NCBI GenBank assembly: GCA_017545535.1
Contig: JAFWMS010000005.1
Span: 57,618 to 121,617 of the forward strand
Direction of reading: 5' to 3'
DNA length: 64,000 nt
Source of the DNA: Clostridia bacterium
Lineage (GTDB): Bacteria; Bacillota; Clostridia; Christensenellales; CAG-138
The notes under the pieces were generated by a model. It was not told where the DNA came from. It ran no database searches and was given only the letters and a program-made list of their open reading frames with translations. This document shows, piece after piece, positions 16,986 through 25,653 of the stretch. The translations under genes and the position numbers were made by a program. Position 1 is the first letter of the stretch; the number at the start of each line of letters is the position of its first letter.

Positions 16986-17139
16986 ACCCCGCCAAATGGC
17001 GGGGTTATTCTTTTGTAGGGGATTCGGTAGTGAATGAGGCGCCTGTGGCGCCTCAGAGCCGAATCCCGACCAAGCCCGCAGGCGCGAATCGACTCCCCTA
17101 CCGGGTACCAACCCTGCCAAACGGCGGGGTTATTCTTTT
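16964..17139. repeat. Duplicated tRNA 3' end and terminator (att-like direct repeat)
   Basis: A 51-nt segment from the tRNA T-loop through CCA and the terminator (16964-17014) is repeated at 17089-17139 with two mismatches. The second copy lacks the 5' part of a tRNA. The 74 nt between them contain a nested palindrome (GGGATTCGG...GAGGCGCC/GGCGCCTC...CCGAATCCC, about 17019-17067). Repeats that begin in the T-loop are the usual footprint of tRNA-targeting integrases. Confidence 0.75.
16986..17014 (+). terminator. tRNA-Glu terminator
   Basis: AACCCCGCC-AAAT-GGCGGGGTT hairpin followed by ATTCTTTT. A second copy of this hairpin lies at 17110-17140. Confidence 0.85.
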
Positions 17140-17281
17140 TTGGGGAATCGAACCGAAAAAAAGATAAAAATTATTTACAAGTATGTTGCGTCTTAGACAA
17201 TAAGCTTGTGGTATTATTAAAAAGGAAAAAAAGCACGCGGCCGATCTGGGAGGATCCTGTCGCATGAGAGGAGATAAGCAT

Positions 17282-18556
17282 ATGGCCAAGAAATGGATCA
17301 GTTTGGTGCTGGCAGCCATAATGGTGCTTTTGCTGGTGCCTGCCGCTTTGGCGGAGGAGTCCTCTGCAGAGTCGACGGCGAGTGCGGAGCTGAATGGAAC
17401 GACGTTGACGGCTTCCGGCGGGCCCTATTCTTTTGACGGGAAAGCTCACGCCGTTTCCTGCCGGCTGGAGAACGGTAAAGAATATAAGAACATATACTAT
17501 TCCGTCGATAACGGTAAAACCTGGACGAAGACGGCGCCGCGGCTGACTGACCCAGGTCAGCTCACTGTGACGGTGAGAGCCGTCAAGGAGAACGGAAGGG
17601 ATCCTTTGACCGTTCAGGTGAAGCTGGAGGTGACGAAGACGGCGGCTGATGGTCTGGTGGTGCGGGTCAACAGCTCGTCTGTCAACATTCGCAAAAAAGC
17701 TGACGCCAACAGCAAGAGGCTGGGTAGGGCCAAAAAGGGCGAGACATTCAAACTCTTGGAGTCCCGCGGCAAATGGTATAAGATCCAGTATTCCTCTTCG
17801 CAAGAAGGGTATGTATACGCCCAGTATGTGGATGTAGTCAAAGAAGAGGATGCAGGATCGACCCCCAAGCCCACGGGAAAAATCACAGGGGATACCGGTG
17901 TCGTGGTCAACAGCAAGGGCCGAGTGAATATCCGGTCCAAGGCCAGCAGCTCCAGCAAGATCCTGGGCACGGCCACAAACGGGGATACCTTCAAGGTCCT
18001 GGGCTCTCAGGGCAATTGGGTGAAAATCGAGTATAAGGGAAAGACCGCCTATATATACGGTCATTATATCGAGATGTCCGACAGCGACAGCCAGAAGCCT
18101 ACGCCCACGCCCAAACCGACGCGCACCCCTAAGCCCACGACCGTGACCGGGGAAAAGGCCTATATCGTCAACTGCAAGCGGTATGTAAACGTGCGTGAAG
18201 AAGCCAGCGTTTCCAGCAAAAAACTGGGGACTTTGAAAAAAGATGCCGAGGTCACGGTGATCTCCATCGGTGAAAAATGGACCAAGATCGCCTATAAGGA
18301 CGGAATTGCCTATGTTTTCAACGAATATGTGTCCCCCGTCAGACCGGACGACGATGTAGCCGGGATCGTTGCCACCATCGTAAATGTCAAGTACGGTGTG
18401 AACATCCGTGCCAAGGCCACCAGCTCCAGCAAGATCCTGGGCGTGGCATATAACGGAGACACCTTCACGGTCCAGGGCACCAGCGGCCGGTGGGTAAAGG
18501 TGGAGTACAACGGCGGCAGCGCCTATATTTACGATCGCTACGTGAAGATCGGATAA
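17282..18556 (+). CDS. Secreted protein with four SH3b repeats
   Basis: This 424-residue protein has a signal peptide (MAKKWISLVLAAIMVLLLVPAALA, cut after ALA near 24), then a beta domain (about 35-120, YYSVDNGKTWTKTAPRL) resembling a Big/Ig-like fold. Four bacterial SH3 repeats follow, each with an NIR/NVR core: VNIRKKA (near 132), VNIRSKA (214), VNVREEA (301) and VNIRAKA (373). Short TPKPT linkers join them. SH3b domains usually bind peptidoglycan or mediate wall contact; no catalytic domain is present. GAGAGGAGAT precedes the ATG. It opens the envelope region that runs to about 30.7 kb and is closed by a strong terminator. Confidence 0.85.
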   Translation: MAKKWISLVLAAIMVLLLVPAALAEESSAESTASAELNGTTLTASGGPYSFDGKAHAVSCRLENGKEYKNIYYSVDNGKTWTKTAPRLTDPGQLTVTVRAVKENGRDPLTVQVKLEVTKTAADGLVVRVNSSSVNIRKKADANSKRLGRAKKGETFKLLESRGKWYKIQYSSSQEGYVYAQYVDVVKEEDAGSTPKPTGKITGDTGVVVNSKGRVNIRSKASSSSKILGTATNGDTFKVLGSQGNWVKIEYKGKTAYIYGHYIEMSDSDSQKPTPTPKPTRTPKPTTVTGEKAYIVNCKRYVNVREEASVSSKKLGTLKKDAEVTVISIGEKWTKIAYKDGIAYVFNEYVSPVRPDDDVAGIVATIVNVKYGVNIRAKATSSSKILGVAYNGDTFTVQGTSGRWVKVEYNGGSAYIYDRYVKIG

Positions 18557-18570
18557 GAGCCGGACATATG

Positions 18571-18600
18571 GGGCCGCCAGAACGGCGGCCCTTTTTGTTT
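18571..18600 (+). terminator. Terminator of the SH3b gene
   Basis: GGGCCGCC-AGAAC-GGCGGCCC followed by TTTTTGTTT. Confidence 0.9.
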
Positions 18601-18662
18601 GGTCCGCCGAACGGTTGGGTCCGCGGGCCGAGCAGCGGGAGCTTTTTCCGGAGGCGTCCACC

Positions 18663-18691
18663 TTGACAGGGCCCCGGGGCCGTGCCATACT
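18663..18691 (+). promoter_or_regulatory. Lipoprotein gene promoter
   Basis: TTGACA (18663-18668), 17 nt, CATACT (18686-18691), about 50 nt before the ATG. Confidence 0.7.
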
Positions 18692-18740
18692 CGTGATATG
18701 GGTGGAAACGCCCGGTGTTTTGCATAATAAGGAGAAACCT

Positions 18741-19781
18741 ATGAAAAAGATCGTTTTCGTTTGCCTCGCGCTGCTGTTGCTGGGTATGACGGCCTGCGTG
18801 AGCATTCCCATGGGGAGGACCGAGGCGTTCAAGACCGCCGAAAAGGCGTTCACCGCAGAGCCCACGGCTGAGCCTGTGGCCACGGAGGAGCCCACGCCTG
18901 CCCCGACGGACACGCCGGCCCCCACCGACACACCCACGCCCGTGCCGACGGACACGCCGGCGCCCACGGAGATCCCGGCAGAGGTGGCTGTCGCCGACGC
19001 CATGGAAAAACTGGCCCGGGTGCAGAGCGTTCACATGGACATGGAGCTTGCCATGGAGGTGGAGATGGTCGTCTCCGTGGGCGAGGTGAAGCAGCGCCTG
19101 CCCATGGACATCACCATGACCGGGCGCACGGACATGTCCAGGGAGCCCTATCTCGTCAAGGCTGCCATATCCCTCTCCGCCATTGGGGAGAACATGGACG
19201 CCCTGCTCTATGGGACCCGGGAGGACGATGCCGTGGTGCTGTACAGCTCCACGGACGGCGGCGCCACCTGGACCAAAACCAGGCAGAAGGGCGTCGAAGG
19301 GTTCCAACTGCCCCAGGATCCCACCGAATCTTTTGGACAGCTCCTGGACATGGGCGCAGCCGATCTAATGCGGGTCGGTACGGACGTGGTGGACGGCAAG
19401 CCGGTGACGGTCTATGCCGGCAAGGTGGAAGGGAAACACCTGCAGGAGGTGCTGGAAAGCACCGGCGCTGCCGAGGAGCTGACCGAAGCCATGAACGACG
19501 ATCTGCCGGCGGAAATGCTTGAAAATCTGGGCGATATCGACTTCACCGTGATGATCGAAGAGGAGAGCGGCCTGCCCGTTCGGTACTCTATGGACATGAC
19601 CGAAGCGTTGAAGGGCCTGGTGGAGACCATCCTGCAGCAGAGCCTGGCCGGACAGGATCTGGAAGACATGGAGATCGGGATGGACGTCTCCTCCGCTACA
19701 CTGGAGCTGACATTCTGCAAGTTCGACAGCATCGACCCCATCGTGATCCCCGAGGCGGTTTTAAAAGCGCCGGAGGCGTGA
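18741..19781 (+). CDS. Secreted lipoprotein (LppX/DUF6612-like)
   Basis: This 346-residue protein has a lipoprotein signal MKKIVFVCLALLLLGMTAC with the lipidated cysteine at 19, a Pro/Thr/Glu-rich stalk (about 40-80, repeats of TPAPT), and a beta-rich domain (about 85-346: VQSVHMDMELAMEVEM, TDMSREPYLVK, DAVVLYSSTDGGATW). The domain has the look of LolA/LppX-type lipid-carrier or DUF6612 proteins. AAGGAG precedes the ATG, with its own promoter and terminator. The P/T stalk matches those in the neighbouring NAGPA proteins, so it probably sits on the same cell surface. Function is unproven. Confidence 0.7.
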   Translation: MKKIVFVCLALLLLGMTACVSIPMGRTEAFKTAEKAFTAEPTAEPVATEEPTPAPTDTPAPTDTPTPVPTDTPAPTEIPAEVAVADAMEKLARVQSVHMDMELAMEVEMVVSVGEVKQRLPMDITMTGRTDMSREPYLVKAAISLSAIGENMDALLYGTREDDAVVLYSSTDGGATWTKTRQKGVEGFQLPQDPTESFGQLLDMGAADLMRVGTDVVDGKPVTVYAGKVEGKHLQEVLESTGAAEELTEAMNDDLPAEMLENLGDIDFTVMIEEESGLPVRYSMDMTEALKGLVETILQQSLAGQDLEDMEIGMDVSSATLELTFCKFDSIDPIVIPEAVLKAPEA

Positions 19782-19810
19782 GGGCACGATTCGATCCCCC
19801 AAGGCGGGAA

Positions 19811-19860
19811 AAAGGGCTTGCTTCCTGTGAACGACAGGGGGCAGGCCCTTTGGCTATTTT
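19811..19860. terminator. Terminator between convergent lipoprotein and RCC1-NAGPA genes
   Basis: AAAGGGCTTGC...CCTGT / ACAGG...GCAGGCCCTTT stem-loop (19811-19852) followed by GGCTATTTT. It could act in both directions. Confidence 0.65.
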
Positions 19861-19897
19861 AATAGACCACAAAGAAGCTCTTCTGAAAAACGAACGC

Positions 19898-22312
19898 TTA
19901 CGGGCCCGGGACGAGATCGCTGGTGAGGTAGCCCACCATGTCCCGCAGGCCCCGCCAGCCGCCGTTTGAAAAGGAGGATCGGTTGATCGTGTTGCCCATG
20001 AACACCATCATGCTGGAGCGGCCCCCGTCCAGGTTGTAGGCGATGACGCAGCCGTAGTCCAGCAGGCTTTCTACCACCTGCGCCAGGGTGGAGGACCCGT
20101 AGGCGGCGCCGATGTGGTGATAGGGGCAGATGGAGGCCATGACGGAGCGCATGGTCACGTCGTTATAGGACAGTGGGTGCTTGTGGATGTCCATGGCCAA
20201 GCCGTCCTCGATGAGCGTGGGGCCGAACACCCAGGAATCGTTCACGCCCTGGGCCAGCAGTTCCTCGGCGGTGACCTCCGTCGGGTCGATGATCCGCATG
20301 GACCCGTCGGGGAAGAAGCCGAATCCAATCGTTTTTTTGTCCTGTTTAAACACGCGGCCCCGGCGGATCTGCAGGCCGTCAGCGTTGCGGCGGAAGGTGA
20401 AATAATCCCCCGTCAAGGCGAAGACCGCCCTGTTTTGACGAGCCAGTGTGGTGGCGCTGACGGGATCGCCGGGTTTGTCGCCGCCACCGGAAAAGATGCC
20501 CACCGGCGGGTGTCCATAGGTGCAGATCAGGTCCGCCCGGGTGGCCTTGATTTTGCCGGTGTCCACGTCGAAGGCGATGACTACGCTGCCCTCGCCGCTG
20601 CAATAGAACCAGGGGCCGTCCCGTTGATCGCCCACGTAGACCAACTCCGTTTCCGCAGGATGGGCGGGAGCAATTCGCTGTTCCTGCTCCTCCGCCGGGA
20701 ACAGGGCCGAGCCTTCCAGGGCGCACTGGCCGTGGCCGTTGGCTCCGGCGGAGACGACGGTGCCGTCGCTGAGCAGGGCCACGGTGTGCCAAAGCCCCGT
20801 GCCGAAGGCAATGACCTCCCGCCAGTCGGTCACAGCGCACTGGCCGCAGCCGTTGTCCCCCACGGCCAGCAGCCGCCAATCGGCGGTGAGGCCCACCGTG
20901 AAGTTGCCTCCGCAGCGGATCTCGATCACGTTCTTCCAGTCGGTCACGCCGCATTGGCCGAAGCTGTTGTCCCCGGCGGCCACCACGCGGCCGTCCTTCA
21001 GCAAAGCCACGGTGTGCCGCAGCCCGGCGGAAACGGAGATCACGTCGGTCCAGTCCCCCACCTGGCATTGGCCATCCAGATCCAGGCCCGCCGCCACCAC
21101 CGTGCCGTCATCCATGAGACCCACGCTGTGGAAGCCACCGGCGGCAACCTTCGTGATGCGGGTCCATTCCTCCGCCGCGCCCCGGCCGTACTGCCGGGCG
21201 CCCAGGTGCGTTACGGTCCCGTCGTCATGGAGGACAAGGCCGTGGTTCAGCCCCAGGGCGGCGTCCCTGGCGTCGGTGATCCTATCCGCGGCATCCAGGG
21301 CCCCCAGGGTGTCCCCCAGCAGCTCCACCCGGCCTTCGGTCAGCCGGATCATGGAGAAGGGACCGCCTATCACCCGATCCTCCGAGGAAAAGACGGCTTT
21401 CAGATCATCGTATCGCTTGTCCCCCGTGAGAAGGGGCTCGCTCCCCAGGGCCAGGGAATACCAAACGCCGGCCAGGAGCCGGTCGGCATACTTGGCCCGC
21501 AGGTCAGAAAGCTTTTTGTTTCGGGCGTCCGTCAGGGCTGCCGCCGTGTCTTTTCGAAGGCTGTCGTCGGAAAGCCCCGAAAGGATATCCATGGCCCGCC
21601 GGGGGGCCAGCGCTTCCATGGCTTCCCACGCCTGGTCGATCAGCTTTCGGTCGTTTTCGTCCGTGATCTGCTGCTGGATCTCGCCGACGAGCTCCGGTTG
21701 GAGCCCGGATTCCTTCACCAGAGCCAGCGCCTCCGCCAGCCGTCCCTCCTCCCGGGCCTTCAATGCGGAGAGTAGGATCTCCTGCCGGTTCAATGTGCCT
21801 GTCAGCTCGTCTATCAGGGCAAGGGCCCTGGGCGAAGTCAGGCCGGACGCCTTCACCAAGGTCAGAGCCTCCTGCAGATCCCCCTCTTCGCTGGCCAGGA
21901 TGGCCCGGGCGAACAGGGCCCGCAGATCCAGCGCCTCCCTCAGAAAAGCGACGGGCGCGTCGGGATGGGTGGCATGATCGGGCGCGGTCTCAAAGACGTT
22001 CCGCTCCATCAGATAGCGGGGTCCGTCTTCCGTTTCCAAAAGGGCGTCCACACAGGAGAGGACCCCCTCGGCGCCTGCCTGGGGCAGCTCCTTCCCCAGG
22101 GGCGTATAGCGCAGGGGCGTTATGTCCTCCATAAGCTGGGCGTAGGCCTCCATCGCCTCGCCGTATTGGCCCTCGGCATACAGCTTGTCTCCGGTTTCCT
22201 TGGCTGTCTCCCGGCCCTGCAGCTGGCTGTACAGATACCAGCCTGCGGCCAACGCCGCTCCCAAGAGAAGGACGATGATTATATAAAACATGGTACGTTT
22301 TTTCTGTTGCAT
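19898..22312 (-). CDS. Membrane-anchored RCC1-repeat protein with NAGPA phosphodiester-glycosidase domain
   Basis: This 804-residue protein has an N-terminal anchor helix (FYIIIVLLLGAALAAGWYLY, 9-28), a long helical TPR-like stretch (30-270, with EGQYGEAMEAYAQL and repeated EEGDLQEAL/EEGRLAEAL blocks), and RCC1-type beta-propeller repeats (about 375-532, each with the pattern AGxxHTVALLxDGxVVAAGxNxxGQC). The C-terminal phosphodiester glycosidase domain (NAGPA/DUF2233, about 557-804) has ALTGDYFTF, SWVFGPTLIEDG and AYNLDGGRSSMMVFMG. This domain removes GlcNAc from GlcNAc-1-phosphodiesters in known members. Its position after an anchor suggests it faces outward. The combination with RCC1 repeats is uncommon in my experience. 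Confidence 0.8.
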   Translation of the reverse strand: MQQKKRTMFYIIIVLLLGAALAAGWYLYSQLQGRETAKETGDKLYAEGQYGEAMEAYAQLMEDITPLRYTPLGKELPQAGAEGVLSCVDALLETEDGPRYLMERNVFETAPDHATHPDAPVAFLREALDLRALFARAILASEEGDLQEALTLVKASGLTSPRALALIDELTGTLNRQEILLSALKAREEGRLAEALALVKESGLQPELVGEIQQQITDENDRKLIDQAWEAMEALAPRRAMDILSGLSDDSLRKDTAAALTDARNKKLSDLRAKYADRLLAGVWYSLALGSEPLLTGDKRYDDLKAVFSSEDRVIGGPFSMIRLTEGRVELLGDTLGALDAADRITDARDAALGLNHGLVLHDDGTVTHLGARQYGRGAAEEWTRITKVAAGGFHSVGLMDDGTVVAAGLDLDGQCQVGDWTDVISVSAGLRHTVALLKDGRVVAAGDNSFGQCGVTDWKNVIEIRCGGNFTVGLTADWRLLAVGDNGCGQCAVTDWREVIAFGTGLWHTVALLSDGTVVSAGANGHGQCALEGSALFPAEEQEQRIAPAHPAETELVYVGDQRDGPWFYCSGEGSVVIAFDVDTGKIKATRADLICTYGHPPVGIFSGGGDKPGDPVSATTLARQNRAVFALTGDYFTFRRNADGLQIRRGRVFKQDKKTIGFGFFPDGSMRIIDPTEVTAEELLAQGVNDSWVFGPTLIEDGLAMDIHKHPLSYNDVTMRSVMASICPYHHIGAAYGSSTLAQVVESLLDYGCVIAYNLDGGRSSMMVFMGNTINRSSFSNGGWRGLRDMVGYLTSDLVPGP

Positions 22313-22322
22313 GGTTAATTGT

Positions 22323-22388
22323 ATTGTAACAATATCCCGCTGATACTGTCAACATCCCTTGAAATGAATGCTCCTCTTGTTGTATACT
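22323..22388. promoter_or_regulatory. Divergent promoters of RCC1-NAGPA and LRR/InlB genes
   Basis: Minus strand: TTGACA (22352-22347), 18 nt, TACAAT (22328-22323), only about 10 nt before the ATG at 22312. Plus strand: TTGAAA (22359-22364), 18 nt, TATACT (22383-22388). The two -35 boxes are 6 nt apart, so the genes could be co-regulated. Confidence 0.65.
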
Positions 22389-22448
22389 AAATATCATATA
22401 CAGTTACACTTTCGATCAGCATCGTTTTGCGAGAAAGGGAGAGACAAA

Positions 22449-25400
22449 ATGAAGACGAAAAAATGGCTGCTCCTGGCCCTCTGCCTGCTGCTGGCCCTGG
22501 CCTTTGTCCCGGCGACGGCCCGCGCGGAGGAATATAGCGGACAATGCGGCGACGATTTGTATTGGTCCTATGATGAATCGAATGGCACACTGACTATCAC
22601 CGGAAGTGGGGCCATGTGGGATTATGATTCAAGACCGCCATGGCATGATCATCAATATGGTATTACAACAGTCAAGATTAGTGATGGTACAACGCACATT
22701 GGGAAATATGCATTCGACTGTTGTTACTATCTGACAAGTGTTTCGTTCCCAAGCGGCATGGAAAGCATCGGCGACAATGCATTTCGCTATTGCAGCAGTA
22801 TCAAAAGTCTGCGCTTTAGCAAGTGGATTAGAAACATTGGAGCATATGCTTTTTTTGGCTGTGACGAGCTGCAGAGCGTTTATTTTGAGAGTATCGGCTT
22901 ACCAATTCCAGGAGAAGAAACCTACATCGTTAGTGGGGATCTATTCCTAAGCATTGGGAACTATGCTTTTGCGGGTTGTAAAGCGCTAAAAACACTGTCG
23001 CTTTCTGACCACTTGGAGATCATTGGGGATCACGCTTTCGACGGATGCAAACGATTGACGAGTCTTACGCTGGGCGAATGGGTAAGGACAATCGGCGAGT
23101 CCGCTTTTGAAAGTTGTGATGGTCTGACTGGCGTCACTATCCCCGCCAGTGTGGTAAAGATCGGCCGTTTTGCGTTTACGTATTGCAACGATCTGGAGTG
23201 GATCGAAGTTGAAAATGGTAACTGGTACTATAGTAGTATTGATGGCGTGTTGTTCACCAGGGATAAACATGAATTGCTCTATTATCCTTTCGGCAGTTGG
23301 ACGACCAGCTATACGATTCCTGAAAGCGTCACGCGTATTGGCGACTATGCTTTCTATCATTGCGTCAATCTGAGAAATATAACGATCCCCCCAAATGTTG
23401 AAAGTATCGGCAATTCGGCTTTTGAGCACTGTATCAACCTGTCGCGGATAACCAATCAAGCGGGGTTTACGAGCATTGGGGAACGTGCCTTCTGGGAATG
23501 CTACAAGTTAACGAGCGTAACGCTGCCAGGCACCGTAACGAGCATTGGAAGTTGGGCTTTCTATCATTGCAACAACCTGACGGACATCAATATTCCAGAC
23601 AGTGTGACGAGCATAGGGAAAGGCGTATTTTATGATTGCCGTAAATTATCGAATATACTTATTCCGGGCAGTATCGAAAGCGTCACTGTGAGTGCTTTTC
23701 GGTCCTGTCAAGGGCTGACGGAGGTGACGATCCAGGAGGGCGTGTTCAGAATTGAGGAAGAAGCTTTTAGAGAATGTGTGGGCCTTACGACCATAACGCT
23801 TCCCAATAGCCTGACCAGCATCGACAGGAGTGCTTTTACTGACTGTACGGGGCTGACGAGTATCACTGTCGCGTCGGACAATCAGAACTACAAAGATGTG
23901 GATGGGGTGCTCTTTACCAAGGACGGTAAGGAGCTGTTGGTTTATCCGGCAGGACGGGCTGGCAGCTACACCATCCCTAGCAGCGTCACCAGCATCAGCG
24001 GAAATGCATTTTCTATGTGCACGGGGCTGACGAGTATCACGATCCCCAGCAGCGTCACCATCATCGGCTCCTATGCGTTTAATGGCTGTACGGGGCTGAA
24101 AACGGTAAAATATGGCGGGACTCAAGCACAAAAAGCCCAAATGAGCATTGGAGAGTATAATGAGCCTTTGCTGAACGCCACCTGGAAGTGCGCCATAAAC
24201 GTTTCCTTCAATGCCAACGACGGCGCCGTGAGCCCCACCACCAAGGTGGTGCAGTACGGCCAGGCCTACGGCACCCTGCCCACGCCCACCCGTAGCGGCT
24301 ACATCTTTGACGGCTGGTGGACGACTAAGGAGACCGGCGGCAAGCAGGTGACGGCGTCCACGGTGTGCTACGCTTCCGGGAACTACACTCTGTACGCCCG
24401 CTGGACACCCAAAACCTATACCGTCACCCTGAACCCCAACGGTGGCACTGTGAGCCCCACCACCAAGACCGTCACCTACGGCCAGGCCTACGGCGCCCTG
24501 CCCACGCCCACTCGAAGCGGATACACCTTCCTGGGCTGGTGGACCGCCAAGGAGACTGGCGGCAAGCAGGTGACGGCGACAACCGTCTGCTACGCCTCCG
24601 GGAACTACACCCTCTATGCCAGCTGGAAAGCGGGTCAGACCTACACCGTGACGCTGAACGCCAACGGCGGCACCTGCGGGACTTCCACCAAGACCGTGAC
24701 CTACGGCACAGCCTACGGCACCATGCCCGTGCCCAAGCGGCTCGGGTACACCTTCGCCGGCTGGTGGACCGTCAAGGACGCCGGAGGGAAGAAGGTGACG
24801 GCCAGCACCATCTGCTATGCCACCGGGAACTACACCCTCTACGCCCGCTGGACGGAGGGGTACACCATGACCTTCGATCCCAACGGCGGCGCCGTGAGCC
24901 CTACCACCAAGGTGGTGAAGTACGGCCAGCAGTACGGCGCCATGCCCACGCCCACCCGGGCCGGGTACACATTCACCGGTTGGTGGACCACCAAGGCGGA
25001 GGGCGGCAAGAAGGTCGTGTCCACCACGGTGTGCTACGCCGCTTCCGGCTACACCCTGTACGCCCGGTGGACGGCGAAGAAGTTCGTCGTCACCCTGAAC
25101 CCTAACGGCGGCGAATGCGCCACGGCCACCAAGACGGTGACCTACGGCCAGGCCTATGGGACCATGCCGGTGCCCTCGCCCCGGACGGGCTACACCTTCG
25201 CCGGCTGGTACACCGCCAAGACCGGCGGCAAGAAGGTTACGGCCACCACGGTCTGCTACGCCTCCGGGAACTACACCCTCTACGCCCGCTGGACGCCCAA
25301 GACCTACACGATCACCTTCAACCCCAACGGCGGCAGCTGCTCCACGGCCAGCAAAAAGGTGACCTATGCCCAGCAGTATGGAACCCTGCCCACGCCCACG

Positions 25401-25526
25401 AGGGCGGGCTACACCTTCGCCGGCTGGTTCACCACCCAAACGACCGGCGGCAAGCAGGTGTTCTCCTCCACCGTCTGCTACGCCACGGGCAACTACACCC
25501 TCTACGCCCGGTGGACGAAGAACTGA
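22449..25526 (+). CDS. BspA-type leucine-rich repeat protein with six InlB B-repeats
   Basis: This 1025-residue secreted protein has a signal peptide (LLLALCLLLALAFVPATARA, about 6-25), then about 550 residues of BspA/LRR_5 repeats with the pattern SIGxxAFxxCxxLTSVTLPxSVT. Six tandem Listeria-Bacteroides (InlB B) repeats of about 70 residues follow (from 583; each runs TLNPNGG...GYTFAGWWT...CYASGNYTLYARW). Such proteins act as adhesins or bind surface polymers. No LPXTG motif, TM tail or wall-binding module is visible, so anchoring is unexplained. The LRR half is clearly richer in A/T and uses different codons from the GC-rich InlB half, which points to a chimeric origin. GAAAGGGAGAG precedes the ATG. 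Confidence 0.88.
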   Translation: MKTKKWLLLALCLLLALAFVPATARAEEYSGQCGDDLYWSYDESNGTLTITGSGAMWDYDSRPPWHDHQYGITTVKISDGTTHIGKYAFDCCYYLTSVSFPSGMESIGDNAFRYCSSIKSLRFSKWIRNIGAYAFFGCDELQSVYFESIGLPIPGEETYIVSGDLFLSIGNYAFAGCKALKTLSLSDHLEIIGDHAFDGCKRLTSLTLGEWVRTIGESAFESCDGLTGVTIPASVVKIGRFAFTYCNDLEWIEVENGNWYYSSIDGVLFTRDKHELLYYPFGSWTTSYTIPESVTRIGDYAFYHCVNLRNITIPPNVESIGNSAFEHCINLSRITNQAGFTSIGERAFWECYKLTSVTLPGTVTSIGSWAFYHCNNLTDINIPDSVTSIGKGVFYDCRKLSNILIPGSIESVTVSAFRSCQGLTEVTIQEGVFRIEEEAFRECVGLTTITLPNSLTSIDRSAFTDCTGLTSITVASDNQNYKDVDGVLFTKDGKELLVYPAGRAGSYTIPSSVTSISGNAFSMCTGLTSITIPSSVTIIGSYAFNGCTGLKTVKYGGTQAQKAQMSIGEYNEPLLNATWKCAINVSFNANDGAVSPTTKVVQYGQAYGTLPTPTRSGYIFDGWWTTKETGGKQVTASTVCYASGNYTLYARWTPKTYTVTLNPNGGTVSPTTKTVTYGQAYGALPTPTRSGYTFLGWWTAKETGGKQVTATTVCYASGNYTLYASWKAGQTYTVTLNANGGTCGTSTKTVTYGTAYGTMPVPKRLGYTFAGWWTVKDAGGKKVTASTICYATGNYTLYARWTEGYTMTFDPNGGAVSPTTKVVKYGQQYGAMPTPTRAGYTFTGWWTTKAEGGKKVVSTTVCYAASGYTLYARWTAKKFVVTLNPNGGECATATKTVTYGQAYGTMPVPSPRTGYTFAGWYTAKTGGKKVTATTVCYASGNYTLYARWTPKTYTITFNPNGGSCSTASKKVTYAQQYGTLPTPTRAGYTFAGWFTTQTTGGKQVFSSTVCYATGNYTLYARWTKN

Positions 25527-25543
25527 CGACTTTACGCGCAAGG

Positions 25544-25574
25544 CAGCTGCCGGTCTGTCCGGCAGCTGTTTTTC
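25544..25574 (+). terminator. Terminator of the LRR/InlB gene
   Basis: CAGCTGCCGG-TCTGT-CCGGCAGCTG followed by TTTTTCG. Confidence 0.9.
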
Positions 25575-25593
25575 GTGGTGTTTCAGATACTTC

Positions 25594-25622
25594 TTGAAAC
25601 TGCGGGCTGTTTACGGTATACT
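25594..25622 (+). promoter_or_regulatory. Promoter of the PIG-L operon
   Basis: TTGAAA (25594-25599), 17 nt, TATACT (25617-25622), 31 nt before the ATG. It is nearly the same as the promoter of the LRR/InlB gene at 22359-22388. Confidence 0.75.
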
Positions 25623-25653
25623 TAATAATACTGTAAAAAAGCAAAGGGGCGGT

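Noticed and set aside
17089..17114. Possible second tRNA-Glu
   Set aside because: Only the 3' third of the tRNA is repeated; no D-arm, anticodon arm or 5' acceptor strand precedes it.
17145..17281. Riboswitch-like leader before the SH3b gene
   Set aside because: The 135-nt leader has no consensus blocks of the c-di-AMP, c-di-GMP or other riboswitches I know. A TATTAT box near 17212 lacks a good -35 partner.
24199..25523. Tandem DNA repeats as a mobile element
   Set aside because: They are the six InlB B-repeats of one protein, diverged at many synonymous sites.
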